DNA from: Paenibacillus sp. DCT19
GTDB taxonomy: Bacteria > Bacillota > Bacilli > Paenibacillales > Paenibacillaceae
NCBI RefSeq assembly: GCF_003268635.1
Contig: NZ_CP029639.1
Coordinates: 3,979,501-4,043,500, forward strand
Direction of reading: 5' to 3'
Length of the DNA: 64,000 nt
Shown here: positions 9,254 through 21,504 of the stretch, in pieces
How the letters are laid out: the number at the start of each line of letters is the position of its first letter
How positions within the stretch are numbered: the stretch's first letter is position 1
Position numbers and translations under genes: made by a program
The notes under the pieces: model-generated
Told to the model about the DNA's origin: nothing
The model's database searches: none
What the model saw: the letters and a program-made list of their open reading frames with translations, nothing else

Positions 9254-9309
9254 GTTGTGTTCCTCCTCTAATCCGTTGGTGAATGTCATTTCTTAATGGT
9301 TAGTATGTC

Positions 9310-10047
9310 TTATCGTTTGTCATTCCAGAAGTTCACTGGCTGCACGCTTTTGTTCAACACTTCGAATTGATAACCCTCTGATTTCAGTGTTTTCAACACT
9401 TTCGGTAACACTTTCAAAGTCGCCTCCTGATCGTGCATCAGCACAATTGGAGTTGTTCCACTTTTTTGCACATTATGAATCTGCTTCATTACACTGTTGT
9501 ATACTCTCTGATGATCTTTCTTGTATTTCCAATCCTCCGAGTCTACATTCCAATCCCACATATGAAATCCACCTTGTGCAAGCATTACGTTCCGATAAGG
9601 AGCTTTCATATATGGCTTACTGCCATAGGGTGTACGTACCAAACTTGTTTTGACACCAGCTACTTTATTCAAACTAACGTTGGCTTGTTGCATTTCTTTC
9701 AATGCAGTATACGGTGTTTTGTAAAATTTGCCCGGAACATGTGTTACACCATGAAGACCTAAGCCGTGTCCGTCAGCAACGATACGTTTGGTCGCTTTGG
9801 GGTATGTTTCCATGTGAGGTCCCAACATGAAGAACGTAGCTTTGGCATGATATTGATCCAAAATATCTAAAAGCTGACCTGTATGTGCAGTTGGCCCATC
9901 GTCAAAGGTCAGATATATGATTTTGCTGTTAGCCTTAGCTCCGTTATCCTTGGAAGAAGCCTTGGCAGAAACCGCCTGTGGTAAAAGTAATGGAATAATA
10001 AGTAAAATAGCAAGTGCGGTGATCCATGATCTGCGAATATGTAACAT
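9310..10047 (-). CDS. Secreted polysaccharide deacetylase (NodB domain)
   Basis: Carbohydrate esterase family 4 enzyme, predicted to remove N-acetyl groups from a cell-wall polymer outside the cell. A signal peptide ('SWITALAILLIIPLLLPQAV', probable cut after AVSA) precedes the NodB fold. Catalytic motifs are present in order: TFDDGP (motif 1), HGVTH (motif 2, metal histidines), RTPYGS (motif 3), DWNVDSEDW (motif 4) and IVLMHD (motif 5). Motif 2 has G where many relatives have S, which is within the family's range. 245 residues, first gene of a probable two-gene operon with the lipoprotein. Confidence 0.92.
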   Translation of the reverse strand: MLHIRRSWITALAILLIIPLLLPQAVSAKASSKDNGAKANSKIIYLTFDDGPTAHTGQLLDILDQYHAKATFFMLGPHMETYPKATKRIVADGHGLGLHGVTHVPGKFYKTPYTALKEMQQANVSLNKVAGVKTSLVRTPYGSKPYMKAPYRNVMLAQGGFHMWDWNVDSEDWKYKKDHQRVYNSVMKQIHNVQKSGTTPIVLMHDQEATLKVLPKVLKTLKSEGYQFEVLNKSVQPVNFWNDKR

Positions 10048-10438
10048 AAATTGAAGTCTCCCTTGTGTCTTGTATTTCCCCGGGTGTCGAAATTTCTCTC
10101 ACTGCATCCCTTGGCGATTAACACCAATTCTATCAAGAAAGATGCCTATCAATCTCGCTTTAAATGCTACGGTCGAGTTACACTTTTGTCAGATCAACCG
10201 AAAAAATAAAACGAAAATGATAGATTTGAGTTGAATAATGCCCTGCAGGATAAATAAATACTTACATATTATCATATTAACCTAATTTGACCCATTTGAT
10301 AGACTCAGTAAAATTAATTCAGGGTACAACGCAAAGAAGCCTGCATAGCGCAGGCTTCTTGTATGTAGATCTATGTGCGATCAGGCTCAAATATCTCAAA
10401 CATTTCTCACATCACTTGAGCCGAATCCATCGAACCTA
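10048..10438. other. Intergenic region, no gene seen
   Basis: This 391-bp stretch separates ferritin (-) from the deacetylase (-). It contains the ferritin terminator at 10334-10360 and must contain the deacetylase promoter, which I could not place with confidence. Only short shadow frames are present. Confidence 0.6.
10334..10360 (-). terminator. Terminator of the ferritin gene
   Basis: A perfect 11-bp stem (AAGAAGCCTGC / GCAGGCTTCTT) with a 5-nt loop lies 79 bp after the ferritin stop, with only a short T-tract on the minus strand. Confidence 0.65.
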
Positions 10439-10942
10439 TTACTCTGCTGGAGCTGTAAATGAGCGTTTAGCAAATTCAGCATCTAGCATATAGAACGCAT
10501 TGCTGTCTTTCTCGATGCGACGAAGCTTTTGAATGATATTATCAAACAACGCCTCTTCTTCCACCTGCTCGTCAATGAACCACTTCAGGAAATACATTGT
10601 TGCGTGTTCACGCTCATTCAATGCAATATCTGCCAGATTGTAGAATTTTTTCGTATTTTGTTGTTCATGGGCATAACCATGTTCGAACACATCCAACATG
10701 GAAGAATACTCATTTTTTGGCTCAGGCAGTGCAGCAAGTGTCGCACGTTGTCCACGATCATTCAAGAATTTGTAGATTTTCATACCATGAAAACGTTCCT
10801 CTTCTGCTTGTACGATGAAGAAGTTAGCAAAACCATCTAGACTTTTGCTGGAACAATATGCTGCCATTGCAAGATATACATGAGCTGAATAAAACTCAAA
10901 GTTCATCTGTTCATTCAGCGCTTCTGTCAGTTCTTTACTCAT
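10439..10942 (-). CDS. Bacterial non-heme ferritin
   Basis: Cytoplasmic iron-storage protein of 167 residues that assembles into a 24-mer cage and oxidises Fe(II). The four-helix ferritin fold is evident, with ferroxidase-centre residues in 'NEQMNFEFYSAHVY' (Glu), 'EEERFHGMK' (Glu-Glu-His), 'HEQQNT' and 'FIDEQVEEE'. The length is usual for the FtnA type, and no heme-ligand methionine of bacterioferritin is seen. Monocistronic, divergent from the YjeH-like permease. No Fur or PerR box is visible in the 171-bp upstream gap, so its iron control is not evident from sequence. Confidence 0.93.
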   Translation of the reverse strand: MSKELTEALNEQMNFEFYSAHVYLAMAAYCSSKSLDGFANFFIVQAEEERFHGMKIYKFLNDRGQRATLAALPEPKNEYSSMLDVFEHGYAHEQQNTKKFYNLADIALNEREHATMYFLKWFIDEQVEEEALFDNIIQKLRRIEKDSNAFYMLDAEFAKRSFTAPAE

Positions 10943-11113
10943 TGTGAATACACCTCTTACTTTCTCTAGGAATGTTCCTATCTTACCATATTGTGCATGG
11001 AACTAACATCGTTTTTCTACAAAATTCGCCAATGACTTAACGATGGTTTCTCCTATATAATGTCATAGTTATATGTTCATTATTCTCATCTAGAAAGCAG
11101 GTACATCTCTCTT

Positions 11114-12372
11114 ATGCAATCATCAAACGAGCTCAAAAAAACGATTGGCATGCCACAAGCTGTTGCACTCTATGTAAGTGCAGTCCTCGGCTCGGGTGTC
11201 TTAATCGTTCCTGGTCTTGCTGCCGAGCTGGCCGGGCCTGCATCACTCTTAGCCTGGGAGGTATGGTACTGCTCATCCTTCCACTCGCTTTGTCCATGGG
11301 TCTGCTCTCCGCTCGTTACCCGAACGCAGGTGGCGTATCCCATTTTGTTACACTTGCTTTTGGCCCAAGAGCAGGAGCAATGGTCGGCTGGTTCTTCCTC
11401 ATGTCAGTACCCATCGGCGCTCCAGTTGCTTCATTAACCGGTGCAGGATATATGACGGCGGCGCTTGGTTTGGGAGAAGGTGCTCGTATTGCCATTGCAG
11501 CGACCATGTTGACGGCAGGGCTACTCATCAACATTGTCGGGATGCAGCTCGCAGGCAAAGTTCAAATCGGCGTTGTCATCGCAATCATTGCGGTACTTAT
11601 CATGACCTTTATTCTTGCCGTGCCTCATCTGGAATCCAGTCATTTCGAGCCTTTTATGCCACATGGATGGATGAGTGTAGGACAAGCCGGAGCTATATTA
11701 TTCTGGTGCTTCATCGGTTGGGAGGCTGTTTCTCATCTCTCTGAGGAATTTACCGATCCCCGAAAAGCCGCAATCAAAGGTGTGACCATTGCCGCCGTTA
11801 TTGTTGGAATACTCTATTTCCTAACGGCTCTTGCCACAGTAGGTACCCAAAGTTATCTGCATGGCGGAGCAGATGTTTCCCTTGTTTGGATTATTAGCCA
11901 AGCGCTTGGCTCCTGGGGAAGTCTCATCGCAGGTCTAACAGGTGTATTTATCTGTACAGCGACAGTCATCGCCTATACAGGTGCTGCTTCTCGCGTAGCC
12001 TTTGCACTGGCAAGACAAGGCGCTGCACCACAATGGTTGACACGTCTATCCGGTCGTTTCCATACACCGATTGCAGCACTTGGTTTTCTCGCCATCTGCT
12101 TTATCCTTGTTCTCAGTATCTATAGCTCGGGACTTGTTTCTTTAACGACACTGATCCAGCTCCCGAACGCAACCTTCATCCTAACCTATCTAGGAGGTTG
12201 TGCAGCGGGGATCCGATTGCTCAAAGGTAATCGCACTGGAGTCATCATAAGCTGGATTTCCTTCATCGCTACAGCGATTATTTTTCCTTTTGCTGGCTGG
12301 GCGGTGTTATATCCGGTAGTGATCGTCATTCTCTATGGGCTGGTTAGTCGTAATCGAAAGGCAATCCAATAA
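11114..12372 (+). CDS. APC family amino acid permease, YjeH-like (frameshifted)
   Basis: Twelve-helix amino acid/polyamine/organocation transporter closest to YjeH, an exporter of methionine and branched-chain amino acids in E. coli. The start 'MPQAVALYVSAVLGSGVLIV' carries the G-S-G-V helix-1 break of the family; later landmarks are 'YPNAGGVSHFV' and 'FWCFIGWEAVSHLSEEF'. The frame breaks after 'LLAWG': the GGG at 11256-11258 needs a fourth G to read LAWGGMVLLILPL. With it the gene is 419 residues. The SD is weak (AGCAGG, distant), so the start is only fairly sure. Confidence 0.8.
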
Positions 12373-12385
12373 GTGAAGTATAAAA

Positions 12386-12410
12386 AAGCTCTGCCTCGGC
12401 GGCAGAGCTT
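12386..12410. terminator. Bidirectional terminator
   Basis: Stem AAGCTCTGCC/GGCAGAGCTT with a 5-nt loop. The minus strand has a T6 run, so it serves the small YjcZ gene best; it also lies 14 bp after the permease stop. Confidence 0.75.
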
Positions 12411-12430
12411 ACTTTCGTTCCTTTATGCAA

Positions 12431-12550
12431 TTATACCAAGAACGCTTTGGAGATGATAACCAACAGGATGAACAGAACCAGAATGGCACCTACAGATGTG
12501 AAACCTCCGTATCCGTAGCCTCTTGTGTCTCCGCCTAATACTTCGCTCAT
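12431..12550 (-). CDS. YjcZ-type sporulation peptide
   Basis: A 39-residue peptide that begins MSEVLGG, has a glycine/tyrosine-rich stretch (RGYGYGGF) and ends in a single hydrophobic helix 'VGAILVLFILLVIISKAFLV'. This layout matches the YjcZ family of very small sporulation-associated membrane peptides in Bacillus and Paenibacillus. AGAGGAGG lies eight bases before the ATG and a terminator follows. Precise function unknown. Confidence 0.85.
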   Translation of the reverse strand: MSEVLGGDTRGYGYGGFTSVGAILVLFILLVIISKAFLV

Positions 12551-12645
12551 TGACCGTACCTCCTCTGCAACAGGTATGGGTTATCTTATGCAGGATGGAG
12601 GGTTTTGACTAGGCGAATATACTCAATTTTAAATAATGGGCTATT

Positions 12646-12906
12646 TTAATAATATCTGGGTGAATCTACACGCATTATATCCAAGAAAGGAACCTTAGCC
12701 GTAAAATCCTCTTCGGTATGCTCTACATGCACCAGCCGAGTACGTGAATCAAGCTTTACAATAACGCCTTGAACCTGCTCTTCCTTCCCCCACACCGTCA
12801 ACAATACTTCTGAACGCTCATGGTAGGCTTCAACGAGTTGATTGCCCAGCTCCTCAAGTTCAAATTCATCCCGCGTGGGTCGCTTTGCTACTTTTGCTTT
12901 TGCCAA
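12646..12906 (-). CDS. YolD-like family protein
   Basis: An 86-residue protein with the YolD-like signature (start 'RPTRDEFELEELGNQL', then 'GVIVKLDSRTRLVHVE'). YolD members often sit beside Y-family DNA polymerases of the DinB/UvrX type, but none is next to this copy, so a DNA-damage role is not supported by context. Translation starts at TTG (12906) with AGAGGAGG seven bases upstream. Confidence 0.8.
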   Translation of the reverse strand: MAKAKVAKRPTRDEFELEELGNQLVEAYHERSEVLLTVWGKEEQVQGVIVKLDSRTRLVHVEHTEEDFTAKVPFLDIMRVDSPRYY

Positions 12907-13098
12907 AATAGGGCCTCCTCTACAACTAATCCGATATCCCGATCCGCAGGGTAACTGCAGGCATATTCAATTAGTATACCATTCATTTACGCTCGTGTAC
13001 TGTTTTGGCGAAGATTCGAAGGTCTAAATATCGAACAAGTTCTGGAAACAAGCCTATGACTCAAATCATGCAAAAATGGATTGCGAACCTCGCTCGTG

Positions 13099-16000
13099 CT
13101 ACTCATCTCTTTCCTCCACAATAATCGTATACTCATTCGAAAGGGACTTCCCAACTCTGCGCTGACCTCTCCACTCATAAGAATAATTCGCGGTTAGGGT
13201 ACCTTGCTGCTTCGTTATATCTCCATCGGGTGTAATTTGAACAACATACGAAATATCCTTCTCCTCGCCTGGCTCCACATCACCTAAATGTAGATTTCGT
13301 GGTGTAGCGTATTCCGGGATATTTATTTGCAGCTCTCCATGAGCACGCCCAACCCATCTAGCTCCCGGTGGCAGTATATTCGTTAATTGTACACGCGCAG
13401 GCCAACTGCCGTGATTGGCAACTCGAACTTGGAAGACTACCTCTCCCCCTGCTTCTACAAGTGTCGGAGCCACCTCCACATAGACTGTGATTATAGGAAC
13501 CTTCAATTGAATCGTTGCATCATTTGATATCACGGTTCGCTGCACATTTCGCGAATCTGGCAATCGAAACGTGTAGAGCAGACGTGCCTTATTCACGATT
13601 TCAAGCTGCTGAGGATTCACTTGATCCATCTCCATAAGTTGTGCCTCGAACTGAATATGCATAGTAGAGCGGGCAGTCAGTGTTCCAAGGTTGAATCCAC
13701 GACTCGGATCAGCACCTGGCCTTTTGACTCCATTCCACCCAAGACTTCCTTCCACAAATCTCACTCCGTTGGGTAGCACATCCAGCATTGTTGCATCTAC
13801 GGCGTAACGGCTCTCGTTCGCAACCGTAATGTCATAACACACCGTGTCTTCCACCGTTGCGACCTCAGGATTTACCGTTTTGCGAATGGAGATACGAGGC
13901 TGAATGACCTCAAGTGTTGCTTCATTAGAGTAGATCGTTTCTCTCTGTCCTGCTGAGATGTAACTTAATCTAGCCTGGCTTGTAACCCCTTCTGTGTCCA
14001 ACGCAGCTGTCACTTGCACGCGGTATTGAATCTGTATTGAACGTTCTGGCAACACATCCCCAATTATAATTCCCGATTCTGGTGTCATCTGAGGAACGAA
14101 CATGTCATTCACAACAACACTTCCAGGAATAAACTGAACTCCTGAAGGCAACACAACCGTCACTTGGGCATCTGTCGCCGTTACAAAACCAGGATTACGT
14201 ACAATGATGTTATACGTTACAATGTCACCTGGAAAAGTCTGAACATGGTCTGCTTGCAGAGCAATCTCAAGACGAGGGGAGACAAGACTGACCTCCACCG
14301 TGTTCGAACGCTCCTCCCCCTGTACGTTCTCCCTTCTGATGTCACAAACTCATAACGAACAAGAGCCTGGTTCAATAACTTCAAACTTTCGGGTAAGCGG
14401 ATAATCATGACTTGAAAATGAAACCGCAAACTCGCTCCGGGCGCAATCTCACTCGGTGGCAACCCTTGTGCTGGGGATGATCCAGGCAACGGAATCCCAT
14501 CACGAAGTACGCTATTTGGCAACAGAGAGGTATCTGCGGATAATGAATCCGATACATAGACCGTAGCCGTGCAATTGCCTGAATTGATAATTTCAATGAG
14601 ATAGATCAAGGACTGACCCAATGTTGCCACTGTGGCACTGCACTGTTTACGAACTTCAAGTCTTGGTCCTACCCACGGTGTAACGACCGTATTAGAATAA
14701 GCTACCTGCTCTTGTTCAGTTGTACCTGAATTGAATCGAACCATGGATTGATTCTGCAGCCAATGTGACCACGAATCGGAAGTCGAACTCATATCACCAC
14801 AACCTCAACCCTAAATGTAATCGTAACCGAAGCACCTGCAGCAATGGATCCCAGTGTAATTCCGGTATTCGGATTCGCAGTTGGACGCGCTGCTCCATCC
14901 ACGGTTACGCTACCTGGTACAAACACACTTCCTGCTGGCACGGGATCGACCATCACGACGTTGTTAACAACTTCAATACCGCTGTTAGTTACAACAATGG
15001 TATACGTGATCACATCTCCTACCACTGCATCAATCGCACTCGTACTCTTGACAACTACGACATTCGGCGCTGACACAGGGATGACAAGAACATTAGACAC
15101 AACACTTCCCGTTAATTGGCGGCCATCTGGCGGGCTATACGTGAAGTCCGCAACAGCTTGGTTAATAAGTTGTTGATTCTGTGGTAACGAATCGACCGTT
15201 ACGCCAAGGGTAACCGTCACATTAACAGATGCACCTGGAGACAACGTACCTACGACAATACCTGTATTGGGATCAGCTCCAGGTTGTGGCACACCATCGA
15301 TCAGCACACTGTTCGGCAGCAATACTGTTCCATCTGGGATAGAGTCGGTCAATGTTAACTGGACAGGGAGATTTCCTGTATTGGTTAAGGAGAAAGAATA
15401 AATAATGGTATCACCAATTGTGGCATTTGAAGTACTGGCAGTTTTGGTCACAGCAACAATCGGTTGATAGATTGGCGTAACGACTGTATTGGAATATGAA
15501 GCACCAGAGAAAACTCCAGATGTGAAGCTTACATAAGACTGGCTACTCACCTGAGGTGGTGTAGGTAATGTATTAACTCGTACGGTATAAGACACCGCAG
15601 CAGAAGCACCTGGTGCGAGCGTGCCTATAGCTATGCCTAACGCAGGGTTTGCCGATGCCCTAACAACGCCGTCTACTAACACACTCCCTGTAATAAAAGT
15701 TACAGCTGGACTAATAGGGTCTGTTAATAACACATTGTTGACGGGGTCTATTCCGTTGTTCGTTATGACCATCTCATAAACAATGGTATCCCCCACTACA
15801 GCGTCAGTCGCAGGTGTTGTTTTGACAACCGTAACATCAGGAGCGGATACCTGAATTGCAAGTGTATTAGACGTCAAACTTCCTCCAAGCGTTCTACCGT
15901 CAGGTAACGTATAAGAAAAAGTTGCAGAAGCCTGGTTAACAATCGACTGACTGAGTGGCAATGTTACGATGACAACCGAAAACATTACTATCGTTGTTGT

Positions 16001-19000
16001 AGAAACGACGCCTAAAGGAATACCCGATGCAGGATCAGCGCCTGGCGCACTTGCTCCATTAATGATGACACTGTTTGGAACCAATTCGGTGCCAGCAGGG
16101 ATCGTATCGGTAAGCGTCACCGTTGCTCCATAGTTTCCAGCGTTGGAGATGGCGATGCTGTACACGACGGTATCCCCAACGGTAGCAAGAGCCTGATCTC
16201 CTGTTTTGACCGCAGTCAAAATAGGCTGATATACCGGCGTTGTTACTGTATTCGAGAAGGTGGTTGCAGAAAAAGCTCCCGAAGTGAAGCTGACAGTCGA
16301 TTGATTGTTGAGTACCGCGCTCGCTGGAAGAGCCGTCACTCTTATGCTAAACACAACGGTTACCGTTGCACCTGGTGCAATAGAACCCAGTGAAAGTCCA
16401 GTTGATGGATTAGCTCCGGGACGTAACACCCCATCTACAAAGACACTATTTGCCACCAGTGCCGTACTGGCCGGGATTGCATCTGTAAATATGACATTGC
16501 TAACACTCGCAATTCCGTTATTCCGCACAGCAATGCTATAGGTTACCGTATCGCCAACGGAGACCGCCGTAGACGTTGTTGATTTAACCACAGCGATATC
16601 TGGAGCAGACACAGGAATCGTGACAACATTGGACTGAATCGAGCCTGTAATGTTTCTTCCATCTGGAAGTGTAAAGGATAGTGCTACAGTAGCCTGATTA
16701 ACCAATTGCTGTGGCGTTGGCAGACTATCAATAACAACGGAGTACGTAATCGTTGTTGTTGCACCTGCAGCCACATTCCCGGCTGGAATACCTGTTGCAG
16801 GATTGGCTGCTGGTAATGGCTGACCATTCACAATAACGCTGTTGGGAACAAAAATTGTACCCGCAGGTAATGCTGCAGACAAGTTAATCTGAGCACCGTA
16901 ATTCCCCTGATTGCTCACCGTTACCGTATAACTGACTGTGTCTCCTACCGTTGCATTCTGTGTACTTGCGGTTAAAACGGCAGACAGAATGGGCTGGAAT
17001 ACAGGTGTCACTACTGTATTGGAGAAGGTCGTACCTGAGAATGCACCTGAGGTGAAACTTACTGTCGATCGATTGCTTAACTGTCCTCCTGGTGGAATTT
17101 CATTGACTCTAATATTGAAGGTAACTGTAGCACTCGCTCCTGGTGCCAGTGTGCCAAGCGCTACTCCTCCTGCCGGATTAGCCGCCGGTTGGACAACACC
17201 ATTGACTGTAACACTTCCTGCAACAAAGGTTGCACCGGCAGGAATGGGATCAGAAAACTGAATATTACTTACAGGTGCAATACCACTATTCGTGACGAGA
17301 ATAGAGTACGTTACTATATCGTTAACTGCTGCTGCTGTAGATACTGTACTTTTTACCACAGCCACATTCGGAGCAGACACAGGGAATGTAAGTGTGTTAG
17401 AAGTGGCTGAGCCGGTTAATGTCCGTCCATCGGGCGGAGTGAACGTAAATGATGCTGTAGCAAAATTGCTCAGCTGTTGAGGTGTTGGCAAGGAAGACAG
17501 TATAACAGCAAACGTTACAGTAGCTGTTACTCCCGCAGCTACATTTCCTACCGGAATTCCCGTTACAGGTGAAGCTCCGGGTTGCGGTACTCCAGCGACA
17601 ACGACGCTATTGGGTACAAAGGTAGTCACCGCAGGAATTGCGTCCGTTAACGTGACGATGGCTTCAAGATTTCCCGCGTTACTTACAGTTACTGTGTAGA
17701 CAATCGTATCCCCAACAGTTGCATTGACTGTGTTAGCCGTTTTCACAAGCGAGATCTGCGGTTGTATAACCGGGGTCACTGTTGTGTTGGACGATGATGA
17801 TCCCGAGAATGTACCTGATGTAAAGCTAACCGTAGACTGATTGCTAATCTGCGAAGGAACCGGCATAGTAATCCTCACCTCAAAAGTTACGGTAGCTTCC
17901 GCTCCTGGAGCTAGAGTACCGATTGGAATACCGGCTGACGGATTGGAGAGCGGGAATGAAACCCCGTTCACAATGACGCTTCCGGGTACAAACGGGGTAT
18001 TCGCTGGAAGTGGGTTGTTAAATACAACATTGTTGACAGCAACCGTTCCATTGTTACGAATGACTGACGTATAAATAACGGTATCGCCAGATACGGCATA
18101 GTCTAGATTATCGCTGTTTACAACCGTTACATTGGGAAGAGATACCGGAACAGTAACTGTGTTGGAGGAGGAAGTAGCTGTAATGACTCTTCCGCTTGGG
18201 AGAGTAAAGTTGTATACCGCTCCTGACTGGTTCGTTAATTGCCTTGAACTTGGCAGACTTGTTACGGTGGCAACAAAGGTTACCGTAGCGCTGCCCCGGC
18301 TGGGACTTGCCCTATATTAATTCCGGTATTCGGACTTACGCCTGGGGCTGGAGCACCGTTAATGATGACACTGTTGGTGTTAAATACTGCACCGGCGGGT
18401 ACAGGGTCGTTTATCGTCACTACTGCAGCGATATTACCCCTGTTATTAACTTGGATTGTATAGTTAAACGAATCTCCAACCGTCAGATTTGTTGTACTCG
18501 CGGATTTCACCAATTGTATGATCGGTTGAAATACGGGAGTCGTGACAACAACGGAAGAAGATACGCCATTAACACTTCCGGTTGTAAATGCAGCTCCCGC
18601 TCGGTTGCTAACAGAACCTGTGGTGGGTACCGCTGTAACTCTTGCCTGATACGTGATGGTTGCACTGTTAGAGCTACTGCTGGAGCTACCTAATGTGCCT
18701 ATCGAAATCCCTGCAATTGGACTTGCGGATCTCGCAGCAGTCCCGTTAATGGTTACACTGCCTGACACAAATTCTAGGCCTGTCGATGGAGAATCCGAAA
18801 CAATGACATTTTGTACAGCAGCGATGCCTGCATTCGTAACTACCACCGTATAGGTTAGAATCTCACCCACTGTAACATCAGGCGCATTCACGGTTTTGGT
18901 GATGGTGACATTGGGAGCAGAAGCCGCAATCTGAACTTGGTTAGACGCTGCGCTTCCCGATAGACTCCGACCACTTGGCAGTAGATACGTGTAACTGGCT

Positions 19001-21504
19001 GTTGCCTGATTCTGCAAGGTCGGTGGTGAAGGAATCGAGCTCAATGTTGTTTGAAAAACAACCGTCGAGATCCCTCCTGGCGCAAGAGTTCCCAATGAAA
19101 TTCCTGTTACTGGACTCGTTCCTGGTCGAGCCGAGCCATTCACGGTTACAGATCCAGCAATAAAGGTAAGACCTGCCGGAATCGTATCTGTTACATTCAC
19201 TTGAGCACTTAGATTCCCTGTATTTCTAACAATCAACGTATACCCAATCTGGTCACCCAACGTTGCATTTGTTGCGCTAGCCGACTTATTGATTGATATT
19301 ACAGGTTGAAATACAGGTGTACTTATTGAATTGGAGTTCGAAATCCCTGAGAACGCACCGGAACTGTACGACACGACTGCTTGGTTACCTAGTGATCCCG
19401 ACACAGGTAGGGACTGCACATTAACCTGAAACGTAACTGTAGCTGAAGTGCCGGCTGCCAGTGTGCCAAGAGATATGCCACTGCCTGGATTGGCAGCAGG
19501 TACATTCGTTCCTCTAACGACCACACTACCAGGTACAAATGCTGTGCCAGCGGGAAGAATGTCCGTAAGTACGACATTGTTGATCGCCTGAATGCCACCA
19601 TTCGATGTAACGATGGAATACGTAAATGTTTCGCCAACAGCAACGTCCGTAATCGTTGCTGATTTGACCACGACAACATTTGGTAACGTAACAGGAATAG
19701 ATAAAATGTTCGATGCCACTGAACCGTTAATCGTTCGTCCGTCAGGCGAATTAAAGGTATAGGTAGCCGTAGCTTGATCCACCAGTGTTGGGGGCGAAGG
19801 CAGATTCGTTACAAGCACCTGAAAGGTTACTGTCGTTACACTTCCTGCTGCAAGGCTTCCAAGATTCACACCTGTCGCCGGGTTGGCTCCTGCCACCACA
19901 TTGCCATTCACACGAAAGCTGCCTGCAACATAAGAGCTGCCTGCAGGAATGTTATCCGTGAGGGTCACGTTTGCCGCTACATTGCCTCCATTGTTAACTT
20001 GAAGAGTGTAGGTCACTTGATCCCCAACCGTAGCATTGGTAGTACTCGCTGATTTCACAATAGACAGGTTAGGAGAATATACCGGTAATACAGAGCTGTT
20101 GGACGGAATTACACCCGTGATGACCGAACCACCTGCTACACTCTGAAAAGTAAAGGCCGCACTAGCAGAATTGACTAGTTGCAAAATATTAGCATCGGGT
20201 CCGATTAATGCGCGATATGTGACGACAATACTACTAGATAGATTCAATGAGCCCAGAGGTATACCCGTTGTCACATCCAGCGTTGGCCTAGATACTCCTG
20301 CCACAGTGACACTGCCTGGAATAAAGGTGAGACCCGGTGGCAATGTATCCGAAAGCACCACACTAGCGGCACTAGCTGTACCTCCGTTACTAATCGTTAC
20401 TGTATACAGGATACTGTCCCCTGCAACAGCTCCGGTGGCGACGGAAGCCTTAGCAACTGTAATTCGGGGTGCATTGATATCAACCTGTATGGCATTGGCA
20501 TTAACGATGTAGGCATCTCCCGAAGTGGTAAGCGTCAGTACCGCTGAGGACTGGTTATTAATCAGCCTAGCCGAGACATCTACATTCGTAATATCCCAGC
20601 CTTGACGTCCACCAACGATGTTGGAACCAGGAGCTCCATTCACTTGGTTACGTGTGCCAAACGTACCTGTTGTGTTCAGCGCTCCGGTATCCCCGTTAAT
20701 TTGAGACGCAAAAAAATTCGCTGCCAGATTGTTCGGGCCAGATAAAGCAACCGAAGTCGCTGATGTCGGGCCAAAGAGCGCCTGGTCTCCGGTTCGGTTA
20801 GCATCTCCCTCCTGTGCACTGAATAAAGCCCTGCCCCCAAGCGTACCGGATAGTGGCGTAGCAAACCCAGTCAGTGTGGTGACTACTGGCGCCGAAGTGG
20901 ATTGTACAAGCACACCACCAGCCCGAAGAGACATGTTTCGAAACGGAAGATTTCCGTTCTGGTAAATAACCCCTAGTGTCCAACCCGCGTGATTCGCTGT
21001 AGCATCGTTTGTAATGACAATCGTGCCTACGACAGCCCCCGTGATGTATGTACCTGCCCCACCATTTGCGACTAATGTGGTTACATTCGCTGAACGTACG
21101 TACCCCGCAGCATTATTTCCTAGATCGAATTGATTGTACGTAAGTGGATCGGGAGTAATGCTAAAAGTCCCCGCCGGAGTAGTAAAGGTTACAGGGTTAT
21201 TAATGGCTGCACTGAGATTGACCGTGCCATTAATATAACTTCCTCCCCAGATTAATTCTGCGTACAAGATTGTACTGCCAGCAGGAAGATTCAGAATGGC
21301 TGCGGAACTGTTGCTCTGGTATGCACTTGTAGTCCCAAGAGGATATGTTCCGTATTGCACACCCGCATTCGTTGTCGTAAAACCTCCGATACTGTCTTGC
21401 GTTCCAGGTACCCCTGCCGTATCTGAACGACTTAGACCAAGGGTATTGCCCGTAAAAGTGATTGCTCCTGTAGCGTTAACGGTTGAGCGAACGACAAGAG
21501 GAAT
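13099..21504 (-). CDS. Giant DUF11-repeat protein (three frameshifts)
   Basis: One locus of about 2,800 residues split by three single-base shifts at 18294-18297 (CCCC), about 14790, and 14316-14320 (CCCCC). Residues ~1-340 form a unique head ('GAITFTGNTLGLSRSDTAGV') of the kind that opens Bacillus-group conserved-repeat proteins. Then come 19 tandem Ig-like DUF11 repeats of ~115-130 residues, each with a 'VGDxVxYTVxVxNxG' strand and 'PAGxxFVPGSVxVNG'. Repeats 2-15 alternate between two sub-types, one opening APNVxVVK and the other (Y/F)QPIxxxxK; the last four are more divergent and more charged. No signal peptide, sortase motif or transmembrane helix is visible. I place the start at an ATT (21504), eight bases after GGAGG within AAGGGGAGGTGA; GTG 21573 is the alternative. 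A spore-surface or extracellular role is inference. Confidence 0.8.
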
